Below, in pieces: positions 1 to 10,474 of a stretch of DNA of 64,000 bases. Origin of the DNA: Platycnemis pennipes (Eukaryota; Arthropoda; Insecta; Odonata; Platycnemididae); assembly GCA_933228895.1 (NCBI GenBank), contig OW121849.1, positions 122,702,849 to 122,766,848 of the forward strand. Reading direction: 5' to 3'. Made by a program: the position numbers and the translations under genes. The notes under the pieces were generated by a model. The model did no database searches. It saw only the letters and a program-made list of their open reading frames with translations, and was not told the origin of the DNA. Within the stretch, counting starts at the first letter, position 1; each line of letters starts with the position of its first letter.

Positions 1-1001
1 AATAATTACAAAGTTACAATTTTTTAATGCTGATTAAATAAATGGATGAAATCGATTGATCTGATTGGAGTGTGTTAATTTTTTCAAAGAATTGACCACG
101 TGGCAATAGTCTATTTTTGGAGTCATTAATTAGTTAAATGTTTTTATTTTGCTGATCTAAAGAGATTTCATTAAAGACATTATCTGAATAGCATTCCCAG
201 CTGCTACGTTTGATATATTTTTCATATGGTGTTAAAATGAAAATAATCTTTAACCTTTTAAAAGTGATGGTTGGAGGACTTTTGAGCAACAGTGAATCTA
301 CTAGAGTGCGTAACTAATGACAGAGTAAGTATTCAGCTGCTTTGCTTGTCTGCATTGTACATTTTAACTCTCAGTGCTAGCATAAGTGCATTAGATGTGT
401 GTTGCACCACTAGTGCTACCTATGCATTTATATGTGCACCCTAGGTTATGTGCTATGTGCACTACAAGCATCAAAGGAGATTTTAATGCTTAGCCAAAGG
501 TTTTTTTGCCTGAGGCCACCTCCTCAAAGTATGTACATAGAATGAAGTATTCAAGATATCAATTTCAATGGTTATGACATGTCCCCTTTAATTCATATAA
601 AGTATTGCAATTTATCAGAGGAACTTCCTTACAATCAGGAAGCTAGTTTGAAGCAAGGCTCTTGAAAGAAGTGTGCTTTCCAAATGGCCATGAGCTATGG
701 AAATCTGCAAAAACTCTAGGAAGAGAAATATTTACTCATGTTGGTTAATGGTAAAAAAAGAATAAACTGCTTAGTATTAATTTAATTGGGTAAAGAATAG
801 GCAACGGATGATGCAACATGTGAATCTATGGCTGTTGATGCTTCCTGCAAAGTACCATTGGAAATTCAGCCTTACGGATGAGCAGGCCACTTTTGTATTA
901 GCCAGTGTGGATGATGAATTTTGGGCTAATTCAACAACAGATGGCATTGGTTTGAGAGACTCGTCTAAAAATAACATATGTACACTGATTTCCTAAGGTA
1001 C
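1..1001. other. Unassigned intergenic DNA
   Basis: AT-rich sequence without a recognisable gene. The small open frames near 777-996 overlap on opposite strands and resemble no family I know. No RNA gene or clear repeat was seen. Confidence 0.4.
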
Positions 1002-1150
1002 TTAACCCTTTCACTGCTGTGAACGTACCTTGTACGATCGCACGGTAGGCTGCTGTGAACGTACTTTTTAGTTCTCACTGTAGCGCTTTCACTTTTCCGC
1101 CGCATGTGACGAGTAGGTTCCCGGAGTGTGTGCAGCAGCAAAAGGGTTAA
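1002..1150. mobile_element. Short MITE flanked by TTAA
   Basis: TTAA at 1002-1005 and again at 1147-1150 flank a 141-bp segment. Its ends are inverted: it starts CCCTTTCACTGCTG, and its other end read backwards is CCCTTTTGCTGCTG. TTAA duplications with CCC-type termini are characteristic of piggyBac-type MITEs. The interior repeats the phrase GCTGTGAACGTAC and has no coding capacity. Confidence 0.7.
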
Positions 1151-1170
1151 AGTGGTCTCTTTACAAGACC

Positions 1171-1280
1171 AGTCAAACTCTACTAAATTTCACTCCCAAT
1201 CTTTTGTATTAGCATGCATGTGTTTCTGTTCAACATGGGCACCCTAGTGATGCCTTCTGTTCTATGCCTAAGTAATGCTT
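1171..1280 (+). repeat. Interspersed repeat, copy 1
   Basis: This stretch matches 5090-5210 in the same orientation at roughly 80% identity by eye, sharing blocks such as CACTCCCAAT and TTTCTGTTCAACATGGG. The two copies lie on either side of the LINE at 1527-4845. No coding potential is evident. Confidence 0.6.
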
Positions 1281-1526
1281 TGGAAAGCAAATATTCCAAG
1301 GCACATGAAACCCTAGTGGTTCTATTTCCTTACTTGAGTCCCTTTCACTGTTAATTTTGTGCGAGTTAATTCAGGAGTCACTCATTTTCCAGGTGATATT
1401 AAGTTAGATATTTTTTAGAGTTCCTTAATCACTGGCAACAGCACTTCCTTGCAAGTTTTACCTCAACACATCTTTATGTTCACAAAGCCAGTTGGCTAGA
1501 TTAATGAGCATAGAAATTATAAACAA
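1281..1526. other. Unassigned spacer
   Basis: AT-rich spacer between the repeat copy and the LINE 3' tail. Nothing recognisable was seen. Confidence 0.4.
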
Positions 1527-1665
1527 TTTATTTATTTATTTATTTTTAACATGAAATCCAAAAACAGCCAACGAGACCTTTACATTGGATTTTGTTCAAC
1601 AAATGATAAATAGCACAATTACAGTACATAGGACAAAAAAAATAAATAAAACAAGAAGAATCACA

Positions 1666-4600
1666 TTAGGAAGGAAGTCTGTTGATAGCGGTTGTGAATG
1701 ATGAAATGGATGATGTTATGTCAATGGAAGGGATATTGAGAGAGTTGTAGGTAAGAGGCAGCCGGTAGGTTAGGGATCTCTGAGTCACAGATAAACGGTG
1801 GTGAGGTAGATGAAATAGAGACGAATTTCGGGTTGTACGTGAAGGGACACGGAGAGAGAACATTGGGAGAAGGTCGTTAGACCTGAAACGACCATTCATG
1901 ATTCCGTGGAAAAACTTGAGGTCACTAAGTGTGCGCCGACGTTGCAAAGGAGTAATATCAAGGTCCGAGAGCAGTGAATTAGCCGAAAGATTCCGAAGAG
2001 GGGGGTTGCGATTTTTGACGATGCTGATGAAGAAATTAAGAGGCCTATTGAGAGCTTTGAGATTGGTAGGACAAGCAGAGGACCATATTGGCGAACAATA
2101 ATCTATTATTGGAAGAACACAGCCGGAAAAGATGGATTTCAGAGCCAGAGGACTTTGTATTTCCGTGAATCTGTAGAGGAGTCCAACTAGAGCCATGGCT
2201 TTGGAAGAGATATGTTTAATGTGGGGGGCGAAGGTTAGCTTGGAGTCAAAAAGTACACCAAGATCACTATGGGATGTAACTTTTGGGATTGGTTGGGCAG
2301 AGAAACTATAGGAGGATTTCACAGGATTGGCGCGTAATGTAAAGGTCAGGGTTTTGGACTTGATGGGATTTACCTTAAGCTTCCAGGTAGAGCTCCATTC
2401 TGAAATGGAAGTAAGGGCATCTTGCAGGACAGAGCTATCGGCGTGGCTGTCAACTCTTCTAAAAACCTTGCAGTCGTCAGCATATAGAAGAATCCCACAG
2501 TCTCGTGAAGAAAGTGATTGGGTGATGTCATCAATATAAAGGGCGAAAAGAAGAGGACCAAGAACACTGCCTTGGGGTACACCGGAGGTCACTTTGAGGG
2601 ATGGAGAGGAGATACCGTCAAGAATTACTCTCTGAGACCTGTTGGATAGGAAGTCCACGAGAAGGCGAAGAAAGGTTCCGTGAATGTTGAAGCGGTTTTT
2701 AAGTTTAAATGATAGGAGAGAGTGGTCAACTGTATCGAAGGCTCTGGAGAAATCTATGTAGCAGACATCAAGTTGGGAAGATTGCTCAAAAGCTTCAGTG
2801 ATGTGATTGTTTATGACTGTGAGATTGCTAAGGCATGATCCACCTGGAAGAAACCCGTGCTGTTGAGGAGACAAGTAGGGGAGTGTGAATGAAAGGAGGC
2901 GGTTGTGAATGACTCTTTCGAAGAGAATAGATAGGACTGGCAGAATGGAAATTGGTCGGTAATTATCAATGGAATTCTTGCACTTTGATTTTAATATCGG
3001 AGTCACATTAGCCATTTTCCACTGAATTGGAAAAGTACCGGATGAAAAGGCTCTGTTGAAAATCTTTGAGATGGGAACGTGTAAGGTATTTGCAGTGCGT
3101 TTAAGAAACAGAGACCCGATGCCATCATGACCGGTAGCCTTGCTTACAGGTAAGGAGGAAAGAAGATTGAGGATTTCATTTGGTGAAGTGGAGATAACAG
3201 TTAATGAGTGGGAGCAAAGAGGAGTGATGGGTGGAAACTGTTGGATCTGAGACGGCTGAGCGAAGTTTTCGGAGAAAAAGTTGTTGAAGGCAAGCGACCG
3301 TTCGTCACCGAAGAATGTCTTTGATCCCAAACGTAAGGTACTAGGAATCCTGGTGGACTTTCTTCTAGAATTGATAAGCGTCCAAATTCTTTTTGGGTTT
3401 ATCTGTAAGTCTTCTGTGATTGATCTTACATGCTTGGTGTAGTCACGATGTAGGAGATTCCTGGCATGCTTACGGAGCTTAGAGAATCCCGCGTACGTGT
3501 GGGGGCTGGGATGGGACTTCCAAAGTCTCCAAGCTGCTTCCTTGTTGCGGAGAGTGGTGGTGGCTTCTACAGACATCCACATGGGTCTTTTTTTGGAGAT
3601 TTTGCGGGAAGGGACGAAATCGTTTATGGCACTGTGGAGGAAGTCGTACAAAAGATCGAGTGAATCCTCCACTGACCCACAATCAAGGAGGTCCCATGGC
3701 AGAAGGGAAAGTACGCGGTTAATGGCACCCCAGTCTGCTTTGTTCCACGCACGAACAGTTCTGGGAGGAATGGGTAGCCTGGGAGGGCGGCAGGTGGGAG
3801 GGGAAATTTGGAACTCAACGGATTCATGGTCGGACTGGAATATGTTTCTGCCGGAGGACAAATTTTGAATGGAGTGAGAGGCGAGAGCAAGGTCCAATGT
3901 TGCAAAATTTCTCGTTGGGTTGAAATTACACTGTAACAAGCCTAAACCTTTGATGAAGTGGTCTAGGAAAAATTCATCCTGCGTGCATTTAGGAACTCCA
4001 TCGTCATGAGACCTCCAGTCGATGGATAAATTAAAGTCTCCAACTAAGATCACATTTGGGCTGAGGGCGCGGACACGGAGGACAGATTGAAAGCACGTCT
4101 CAAGTACACTGAGAGTACTGCCGGGTGGGCGATAAAAACAACCCACAAACCACTTTCCACCCGTGATAGGGATACCGTCATCAGATGTTCTCATCGAACT
4201 GACTCCCGTAAGCACTTCGGTCCACATTATCTCGCAGTCACTTTCGAGATCAGATCTGCGTTTGGAGGGTAAAGAAGAATCAACAGCTATCAGCACTCCA
4301 CCCCCTCTAGCACTCCGGTCACGCCGATAAATATTATGAGTCGTTGAAAAACCAAGTTCACTATCACAAACCTTACTGTTCAGCCACGTTTCCGATAAAG
4401 CAATAATGCTAAATTTAGACAGTTCACTTAAGCTTGTTATTGTACAAGATATTTTATTTTTCAAGCTCCTAACATTCTGATAGTAAACCTCGGGATTGGG
4501 GCCAGGATTTGGATGCACATCACCTGCGAGCAGTAGGATGACGAGGATGAGTTTCCTGGCTGGGCGGAGTCGCTGGCGTTTCCCGGGGGTATCCTTCGTC

Positions 4601-4836
4601 CTTCCCGGTAACTGTAACTGCCCGGTGGAGAGACAGCAGGAGGAGAAGGCTTGGTTGGATAAATCTCGAAAACTGAGGCTAAAACCTGATCGTGAGTCGA
4701 AATAATACGTCCACTGCCGATTCCTAGCAGGCACAACGTCTGGTGACAAACGGATAATTCTCACACTGGGTATAACCACTATTATCACAGTTGCGAACAC
4801 AGCGGCAAAAATACGTGCGCGCACACTCTCCGCCAT
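1666..4836 (-). CDS. LINE ORF2-like protein: endonuclease plus reverse transcriptase, 2A-like motif near N-terminus
   Basis: About 1,056 residues from the ATG at 4836. That ATG sits in a strong AAGATGGCG context; the frame is also open to a TTG at 4845. Residue numbers here count from that TTG. A hydrophobic stretch lies at about 10-32 and a 2A-like GDVHPNPGP at 108-116. The endonuclease follows from about 118 to 345 (LSETW at 150-154, GDFN at 269-272, SDHESV at 338-343). The reverse transcriptase spans about 560-850, with GVPQGSVLGPLLF at 755-767 and YADD at 788-791. A CR1/L2-like C-terminus follows. The endonuclease nicks target DNA and the RT copies the element RNA there (target-primed reverse transcription). 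All catalytic motifs look intact. Clade placement is from motifs only. Confidence 0.9.
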   Translation of the reverse strand: MAESVRARIFAAVFATVIIVVIPSVRIIRLSPDVVPARNRQWTYYFDSRSGFSLSFRDLSNQAFSSCCLSTGQLQLPGRTKDTPGKRQRLRPARKLILVILLLAGDVHPNPGPNPEVYYQNVRSLKNKISCTITSLSELSKFSIIALSETWLNSKVCDSELGFSTTHNIYRRDRSARGGGVLIAVDSSLPSKRRSDLESDCEIMWTEVLTGVSSMRTSDDGIPITGGKWFVGCFYRPPGSTLSVLETCFQSVLRVRALSPNVILVGDFNLSIDWRSHDDGVPKCTQDEFFLDHFIKGLGLLQCNFNPTRNFATLDLALASHSIQNLSSGRNIFQSDHESVEFQISPPTCRPPRLPIPPRTVRAWNKADWGAINRVLSLLPWDLLDCGSVEDSLDLLYDFLHSAINDFVPSRKISKKRPMWMSVEATTTLRNKEAAWRLWKSHPSPHTYAGFSKLRKHARNLLHRDYTKHVRSITEDLQINPKRIWTLINSRRKSTRIPSTLRLGSKTFFGDERSLAFNNFFSENFAQPSQIQQFPPITPLCSHSLTVISTSPNEILNLLSSLPVSKATGHDGIGSLFLKRTANTLHVPISKIFNRAFSSGTFPIQWKMANVTPILKSKCKNSIDNYRPISILPVLSILFERVIHNRLLSFTLPYLSPQQHGFLPGGSCLSNLTVINNHITEAFEQSSQLDVCYIDFSRAFDTVDHSLLSFKLKNRFNIHGTFLRLLVDFLSNRSQRVILDGISSPSLKVTSGVPQGSVLGPLLFALYIDDITQSLSSRDCGILLYADDCKVFRRVDSHADSSVLQDALTSISEWSSTWKLKVNPIKSKTLTFTLRANPVKSSYSFSAQPIPKVTSHSDLGVLFDSKLTFAPHIKHISSKAMALVGLLYRFTEIQSPLALKSIFSGCVLPIIDYCSPIWSSACPTNLKALNRPLNFFISIVKNRNPPLRNLSANSLLSDLDITPLQRRRTLSDLKFFHGIMNGRFRSNDLLPMFSLRVPSRTTRNSSLFHLPHHRLSVTQRSLTYRLPLTYNSLNIPSIDITSSISSFTTAINRLPS
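4498..4524 (-). other. 2A-like ribosome-skipping motif
   Basis: Translates as GDVHPNPGP immediately before the endonuclease domain. The known 2A core is D-(V/I)-E-x-N-P-G-P; here His replaces the Glu. The preceding LVILLLA is a typical hydrophobic 2A lead-in. Skipping would occur between the final Gly and Pro and release a peptide of roughly 112 residues. Whether the His variant works is unknown. Confidence 0.7.
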
Positions 4837-4845
4837 CTTGGACAA

Positions 4846-5089
4846 TGTACAGTGTTAACAGTTTAGAAACTAATTTGCTTCCAGAAAACATGGGAGTATG
4901 GTCTAGCAGTAAGATGATTTCTCAATCTTCCTTTTGGACATCAAATGTCATTAACAGAGGCACCATACTCAATCAGCCCATGCTCTTCTATTGAGGGAAG
5001 CAACCCTTGCTGAAAGTGCTCTCTCTCCTCTCAAGTGATGGTATATATGAATACAATGATGGCTGCTTAGCCTGCGGTGACATGTACAA
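4846..5089. other. Unassigned flank
   Basis: Non-coding AT-rich DNA beyond the LINE 5' end. No target duplication matching the 3' flank was found. Confidence 0.35.
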
Positions 5090-5210
5090 AGTTGTTTGAA
5101 TTACCACAGCCTCTGTCTAAATATCACTCCCAATATTTTGTAATGGCGTGAATGTATTTCTGTTCAACATGGGAACCCTAGTGATGCTTCCCGTTCTGTG
5201 CAGTAATGCT
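5090..5210 (+). repeat. Interspersed repeat, copy 2
   Basis: Diverged copy of 1171-1280 in the same orientation, sharing CTAGTGATGC and TTCTGTTCAACATGGG. It lies on the other side of the LINE. Confidence 0.6.
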
Positions 5211-6504
5211 TGCCTATTCAGCAAAGTAAGTGATCACAATTGGCTTCTAGACTCTCATGCAGGCTTATAGCTATTTAATCTAAAGATTGATTTAGAGATT
5301 TCTTTAAAGATTCGATACAAAGGAGCTCAGCTTAAAATCTCAAAATTACATCATTGTGAGTTATTATCACTAATGCACCTACAAAGCTGTATGTGTGTCT
5401 GTGCAGGTTACTTTACAGGCTATACATAGCCCCTTCCCCTCAGTTAACTTAGGGAGTCTTTTATCAAGTACTTGACCACTTTTTGATATTGAAAACTCGA
5501 CAAATATCTCAGGTTATTCCCTTTATTCTCTAAGAAGTATGGTAATAAATATATCAACCAAAATGGGAACAACTAGCAATGTACATATTCCTAAGTGAAT
5601 TGGAATATGTATCAACCAATATGATACATTTTTCAATGAATATCACAGGTAGATCCTATAGGCTTATAAGCATTCTGAGGGGGGAAGATTAGGGACAATC
5701 GGGCGTTTACTCCGAACCGAAATCGCAATTTTGTACATGAAATCGTTAGATGGAAACGAAAAATAAATTTTAGTGAAAAAATTAATCTTCTAACCACAAC
5801 CATTCACTCATAAATCAAAAATTAAAATAAGCAAAAGGTGACGCCCACCAAAAAAGCTGCTGTGATAACATTGACGTAATTTTCCTCCCGTCCTTGACTG
5901 CTATTAGGGGAAGGGAAGGGAGTGGAGGGGGTTCTCGGAAGGTCTGCTCGCACAGATGCTGTCGAAGTCGCTCCCATTGGCCGAGTCAGCTGTGTCCCCC
6001 CCTTTGCGATAAGGCGAAGTAGCTTCGTGGGCTCAGTTGTGATTGGACGAAGTCGATATACGTCAGAGGTTGCACCACACCCACTTTTCCAAAAGGGTTA
6101 AAAACATCAGTTTTTCGCCGCTTATAACTCGGGATATAATTGTCTGATCAGAAAACGGAAAAAATACGGGTCCTTTTATTTTACAAATTCTACCAGATTC
6201 GGCAATAAAAAAAAATATGGTAAATGACCCCATTATCGACATACTCTCTATCAATATTGAATATCTCAGTAGACCCCAGTGATCTGTTTCCTCAACCATC
6301 AATATAAGTTCGTGTCATAAAGCTTGGAGCAAACTGATCACATTTGGCCTTTGGTAGCCTGCAATGAACATGAACAAAAATTTTGGATAATTCAATATTG
6401 GCCTCATGTTTTCTTCCAAATTATTAACAATCGCTTTTCATCACAATGGTTTTCAATGAGAGTTTCAAGTCATATCAAGCTTTTCTTCTTTCACTGGAGA
6501 GATA
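5211..6504. other. Unassigned intergenic DNA
   Basis: No recognisable gene. A GC-richer patch at about 5880-6060 contains two CCAAT-type boxes (CCATTGGCC and TGATTGGAC) but no downstream coding exon, so I do not call a promoter. The 79-residue minus frame at 6063-6302 has no family resemblance. Confidence 0.35.
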
Positions 6505-6720
6505 TGAAATAGATCAGATCATCGCTGTAGGTTCCCATTCTGAGGGCTTGTGTTCAAATCCAGCAGCGAGGGACTTTACTGCAGACTATACACTACCTAC
6601 TTGAGTGCTGAGAGGAGAGCATTACGAGACTGCTTCTCTATCCGATGGCATGGGGACCACACATGGACTCTAGCATGCTTCCCTTCACCAACAGTATGTA
6701 GATGCCTAAATTTCTCTCCA
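6505..6720 (+). mobile_element. tRNA-derived SINE copy
   Basis: A pol III B-box-like GTTCAAATCC lies near 6552, with an A-box-like stretch about 35 bp upstream. A domain containing TATCCGATGGCATGGGGACC follows. The same order (tRNA-like head, then a phrase like GTCCATCAGATGGGAC) recurs in the SINEs at 45.7 kb and 58.4 kb. No coding capacity. Confidence 0.5.
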
Positions 6721-7120
6721 CCCTTAATCCAATCTCTCATAAATTCCCCTACAAACCCGAAAAAGCTTTAATCTAGATTAAATTCAGATTTCTGTACACT
6801 TTGCATCAGTAAAAAATCTTGATTTTATGTAAATAAAACTTGCTCCTATGCCCTCTAGATGACGTATTAAATCTAGATTTTTATTGATATTTGATCTTAG
6901 ATTGTTTACAGATTAAATCTAGGTTTTGAAATCTTTTCTTTGAAAGGGGAAGGAGGGGCTGGGTTTTTTTGTTTGATAATATTATCATATGCTAATGTAG
7001 GCTAATTCAGTAATGTTACTCTGCTGCCCACCCAAATTTTATTGTACTTACTTATTGTTGCCCTGTGAAAGTTCAATTTAAAAATTCACATTACTATGAA
7101 ATATAAATAAATTCTATTGA
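6721..7120. other. Unassigned intergenic DNA
   Basis: AT-rich; several ATCTAGATT-like repeats at 6770-6930 but no gene. Confidence 0.35.
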
Positions 7121-7130
7121 AATTTGGGTG

Positions 7131-7231
7131 GTATATGTATATACTGTATATGTATACACTGTATATGTATATACTGTATATGTATATACTGTATATGTAT
7201 ATACTGTATATGTATATACTGTATATTTCGG
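7131..7231 (+). repeat. 15-bp tandem repeat
   Basis: About 6.7 copies of the 15-bp unit TATATGTATATACTG, nearly perfect. The unit equals five codons, so it produces open frames encoding VYTYT-type repeats on both strands; these are not genes. Confidence 0.9.
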
Positions 7232-7395
7232 CAGATAAGACGATGGGTGAATCATAAAAAAAGGCCCATAGGACAGATACAAAAAAATAAGATTGAAATT
7301 TACATAAATTAAAATCATTATAAAATAAAACAAAACACTCACTTCAAATTTTACACCTCCTCTTATCTCAAGGACGTCTTATCTGCGGAAATATA
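7222..7395. mobile_element. 174-bp MITE with 21-bp inverted ends
   Basis: The left end at 7222-7242 and the right end at 7375-7395 are inverted repeats over 21 bp with one mismatch; both contain GCAGATAAGACG. The interior is AT-rich and non-coding. The element lies at the border of a TATA-rich microsatellite, consistent with insertion into TA-rich DNA. The transposase family is unknown. Confidence 0.75.
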
Positions 7396-7477
7396 CGTAT
7401 ATATACCGTATGGTATACCATCCTAATTGCAGAGAATGTGAATTTTTAAGAGTGGTAATAATGCCATCTTTGCACTT

Positions 7478-7765
7478 CCCTGGCGAAAATTTTTGTGTAC
7501 ACTTTTGTGGTACAGTGGTGTACTGTACCAGACTAGCACACAAAAATCACCTAATATTCACCACAGTTGTACATGATCCTGAACTGTACACAGAATGTAC
7601 CAAAGTTTCACACTGTTTCTTGAGGCTACCTGTACACAAATTACACCACAGTTGTACATAATCCTAAACTGTACACAGAATGTACCAACTTTTCACACCG
7701 TTTCTTGAGGCTACCTGTACACAAATTACACCACAGCTGTACATTATCCTGAATTGTGCTGTTCT
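7478..7765 (+). mobile_element. CCCTGGCGAAAA-terminus element, left part
   Basis: Begins CCCTGGCGAAAAT followed by TTTGTGTAC. Read backwards, the sequence ending at 13,349 begins the same way with one mismatch over about 23 bp. From 7559 there is an 85-bp tandem repeat (starts at 7559, 7644 and 7729, about 2.4 copies) built of TGTAC and GTACA words in both orientations. No matching right end is found nearby, so this copy is either truncated or its other end is at 13,349. Confidence 0.6.
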
Positions 7766-8560
7766 TACAGATAGTCTCTTTTTCATTCTGTATACATATG
7801 TAATTTACCAATAGAAGATATTATGGTATATAGGTACACATTAAAATAACTGAGGGAACTATTTCTTCAACCTGACGCAATAGCCATATTTAAAACATGA
7901 TGTCTGAGATGGGCTTAGAGGTGGACCCAGACATCAAGTTTGAGAGGACTGTCACCAATGTTGACCTCCTCTTTACCGCCACCCCTCCGATCAAAAGACA
8001 GTCTCTCTAGTTCTCTGGGGAGGGAGGGGGCGACAACCGCTCTCCCCCCACCCAAAGCCTCAGTAACAATCTTGAAAGAAACATTAACAGGAAGACCTGA
8101 AGGAAAAAAAGACTTGTGGAGACCTAGACTATAATGGTGGTGCTGAATCCAGAAAGACAATAAGAAAGATGAGAAGTTCGACAGTGACAATGGAAGCAGA
8201 GAATGATGACATAAAATTGTTGGTGGGGCCATGGAGGTAAGGTAATTTCATAACAACGGAATAATTTTCCAAGGATAAAAAACAAGATACTTTTGTTTAA
8301 TCTTCTAATAATAGATAAAAGCAAAACAAAGAAAAGTAGATACACTGCACTAAAAGCTGTAATTACAACTGGAAAGTTGCCAGTATCAGTACACATGTTG
8401 ATACATTGAGCAATGATATCACTACGTTTGATGATTATGGAATCACCTAACTCTTGAATCTTTTTGATGTGGGTGTCAGTAACTGTCTGACAATGTAGAA
8501 TTGGGTTCTGATCTAAAGTTTCCTCTTGGAAAATGAGGCGAACTTCATTTTCTCCTGAGT
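7766..8560. other. Unassigned DNA with unsupported ORFs
   Basis: Two minus-strand frames (7915-8232 and 8124-8651) overlap each other and have no recognisable domain. The longer would start at a TTG and contains one hydrophobic stretch. I do not call them genes. Confidence 0.35.
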
Positions 8561-9190
8561 CTCCTTTGCGAAAAAACTTAGATTTGTTAACTGTTAACTT
8601 AGATTTGTTAACAGTAACTGTTGCAATCTGACAGTCACAGTTAAATTTCAATAGTTGTCTATTGGAACATTCACAGTATAAATTTCCGACAGATTATTGA
8701 TAAAATGAAACAGCTACTGTTGGATTTTAATGTTTAACGGTAGAAATCCAACATTAAATAGTAAATTGCCATTAATGTTGAAGGGCATAACAGTTTGTTG
8801 AAATTTCAGCAGTTTATATGCTTAGCATATTAGAATGTTTATAAGTATATACTTAGTCTGTTGCCAATCTGAAACTGGTCTGTAATGCTTGAAAGGCCAA
8901 TTTCTGGATGCTAAGTCTGTAACAGGACTGGACTTGTCTGGATTGTAATAAAGAGAAGGGATTTTGTCCGGAAACTGAACTGGATTTTGGTCCATAACTA
9001 TACTACAATATCTCTTGGTCTGTAACTAGTCTGTATTTTTTCTTCAGGTGCAGTTTAATATATTTGGTGGTCTGTAAATGTACTGTAGTTTTGACAGTCT
9101 GTAACTGTGCTGTAGGTTTTGAAGGGCTGTAACTGGTCTGGATTTTGGTTAGTGAAAGAAAGTAAAGTCTGAGGAAAAGTAATTTAGATA
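8561..9190 (+). mobile_element. Palindromic-word element, left part
   Basis: Starts CTCCTTTGCGAAAAAAC. The sequence ending at 12,768 read backwards starts CTCCAGCGAAAAAAC. The interior is full of AACAGT/ACTGTT words (ACTGTTGGATT recurs at both ends). From about 8860 it is full of GTCTGTAACTG-like words. It looks like the left half of an element whose right half is at about 12,400-12,768, now split by later insertions. Confidence 0.5.
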
Positions 9191-9270
9191 AGTACAAAAT
9201 TTCTACAGTGACAAATACATTATGTCTAGAAAATATCTAGAATAATTACTTTTAAATGGAATGCAAAATA

Positions 9271-9328
9271 GCATAGCAACAATTGTTTTCTGTTTGATAT
9301 ATCAACTAGAAAACAACCGTTGCTATGC
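9271..9328. repeat. Short hairpin palindrome
   Basis: Arms 9271-9291 and 9308-9328 are inverted repeats over 21 bp with two mismatches (GCATAGCAAC against GTTGCTATGC), with a 16-bp loop. It may be a tiny palindromic MITE. Confidence 0.6.
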
Positions 9329-10474
9329 ATATAATAATATATTTATTGTGCTTACACTTCTACAATGCTACATATCATCCAAAAAGTAGTGTGAATTGCT
9401 GAATCTTCTGTCTTCTCATTCATCTCGGATAATCTTGAAAATGCAGTCCTTGACTTTACTTCTTAAAATTAGCCATTCTGAATGTGATTTATTTGAATTC
9501 GTAAATGAGGAGGAAGCTGTTTCTGTTGGCATCTTAGCTTGGGTCTTTCATGATGATGGTGAAAGAAATATGGAGAACTATTTTAGAGGATTAGTGAAAA
9601 TACAGCGACATTGCATAGTGAATTGGCCTGATTGTGATAATTAAAGTTCATCAACATAAAAAAAAAGTTGGTTCATGCAACTTGGAGCATTGTTCTGGCA
9701 AGACTCCTGGCATAAGGCGGTGAGTACAACTACACTTTATTTGCCCTAAGTTCCTTTGCATGCACTCTCCCACATATTAAAACTGGCGATTTTTATATTG
9801 TCATAGCAAAATTTGAAAAAAAAAACATTTTTACTTGCCAGGATACACAGAAGTGTGCAGACCTAAGTGCAATGTGAAACAGAAGGCATGGCAATTTGGG
9901 GAGGAGATTTAAAAATATGTAGGCATGAAATTAAATAATATCTCAAAAGGAAAGACAACCATTCAATGATGTTGTAAACTAATGTATATATTTTGTTTTA
10001 AGTATTTAAGTTTTGTGTGGAAATATATTTTTTGCTAAGAGTTGGTTGTTCTTTTCTTGAATACTCAATATTTGATTGCGGTTACGTACTTGCGAGCATA
10101 AGAAAGAATTTAGCTGCATCCATATTTTTTTGCAATACAATGCTTAAGGTTGAACCTTCGTTTTCATTACATTGCTTATTCCTTGGTGTTTTTTAAATTA
10201 ATTTCCCCAAGGTATGTAGCTCTTACATGCATGGGTTAAATTATATTACTGGTGAGACACGTGTACAGACCAACATGTTGAACTTAATGAAAACGGAGGA
10301 AAATTTTTGCTAAATGACATTTAGAACGGCTCATAAATGATTACTATTTATTTATCAATGTTCTCAATATAGAGCAATAAGTTAAGAAATAAACATTTAT
10401 AGACCCATTATCCTTTGAAACAAACTAGTATAAATACGAATAGTATGGTAATGTAGTACAATACTGCAATATAC
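9329..10474. other. Unassigned intergenic DNA
   Basis: AT-rich. An 82-residue frame at 9396-9644 shows no family resemblance. Nothing else recognised. Confidence 0.35.

Larger units (their letters stand above)
1527..4845 (-). mobile_element. CR1/L2-group non-LTR retrotransposon with intact ORF
   Basis: The element reads on the minus strand. Its 3' end is a (TAAA)n-type tail at 1527-1550, followed upstream by a 3' UTR of about 115 bp and one uninterrupted ORF (1666-4836). No polypurine 5' leader or clear target-site duplication was found, so the 5' boundary near 4845 is provisional. The ORF carries an AP-like endonuclease and a reverse transcriptase without RNase H, as expected for the CR1/L2/jockey group. 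The intact frame suggests a fairly recent insertion, unlike every other LINE in this window. Confidence 0.85.

Noticed and set aside
5880..6060. Possible promoter with two CCAAT boxes
   Set aside because: No coding exon or transcript evidence downstream.
7094..7342. Open frames encoding repeated VYTYT / CIYCI peptides
   Set aside because: Produced by a 15-bp microsatellite whose unit is a multiple of three; open on both strands.
7410..7661. 83-residue plus-strand ORF
   Set aside because: It covers the element terminus and the 85-bp tandem repeat; no family resemblance.
8124..8651. 175-residue minus-strand ORF with a hydrophobic segment
   Set aside because: It would start at TTG, shows no domain I can recognise, and its N-terminal part lies in the palindromic-word repeat region.
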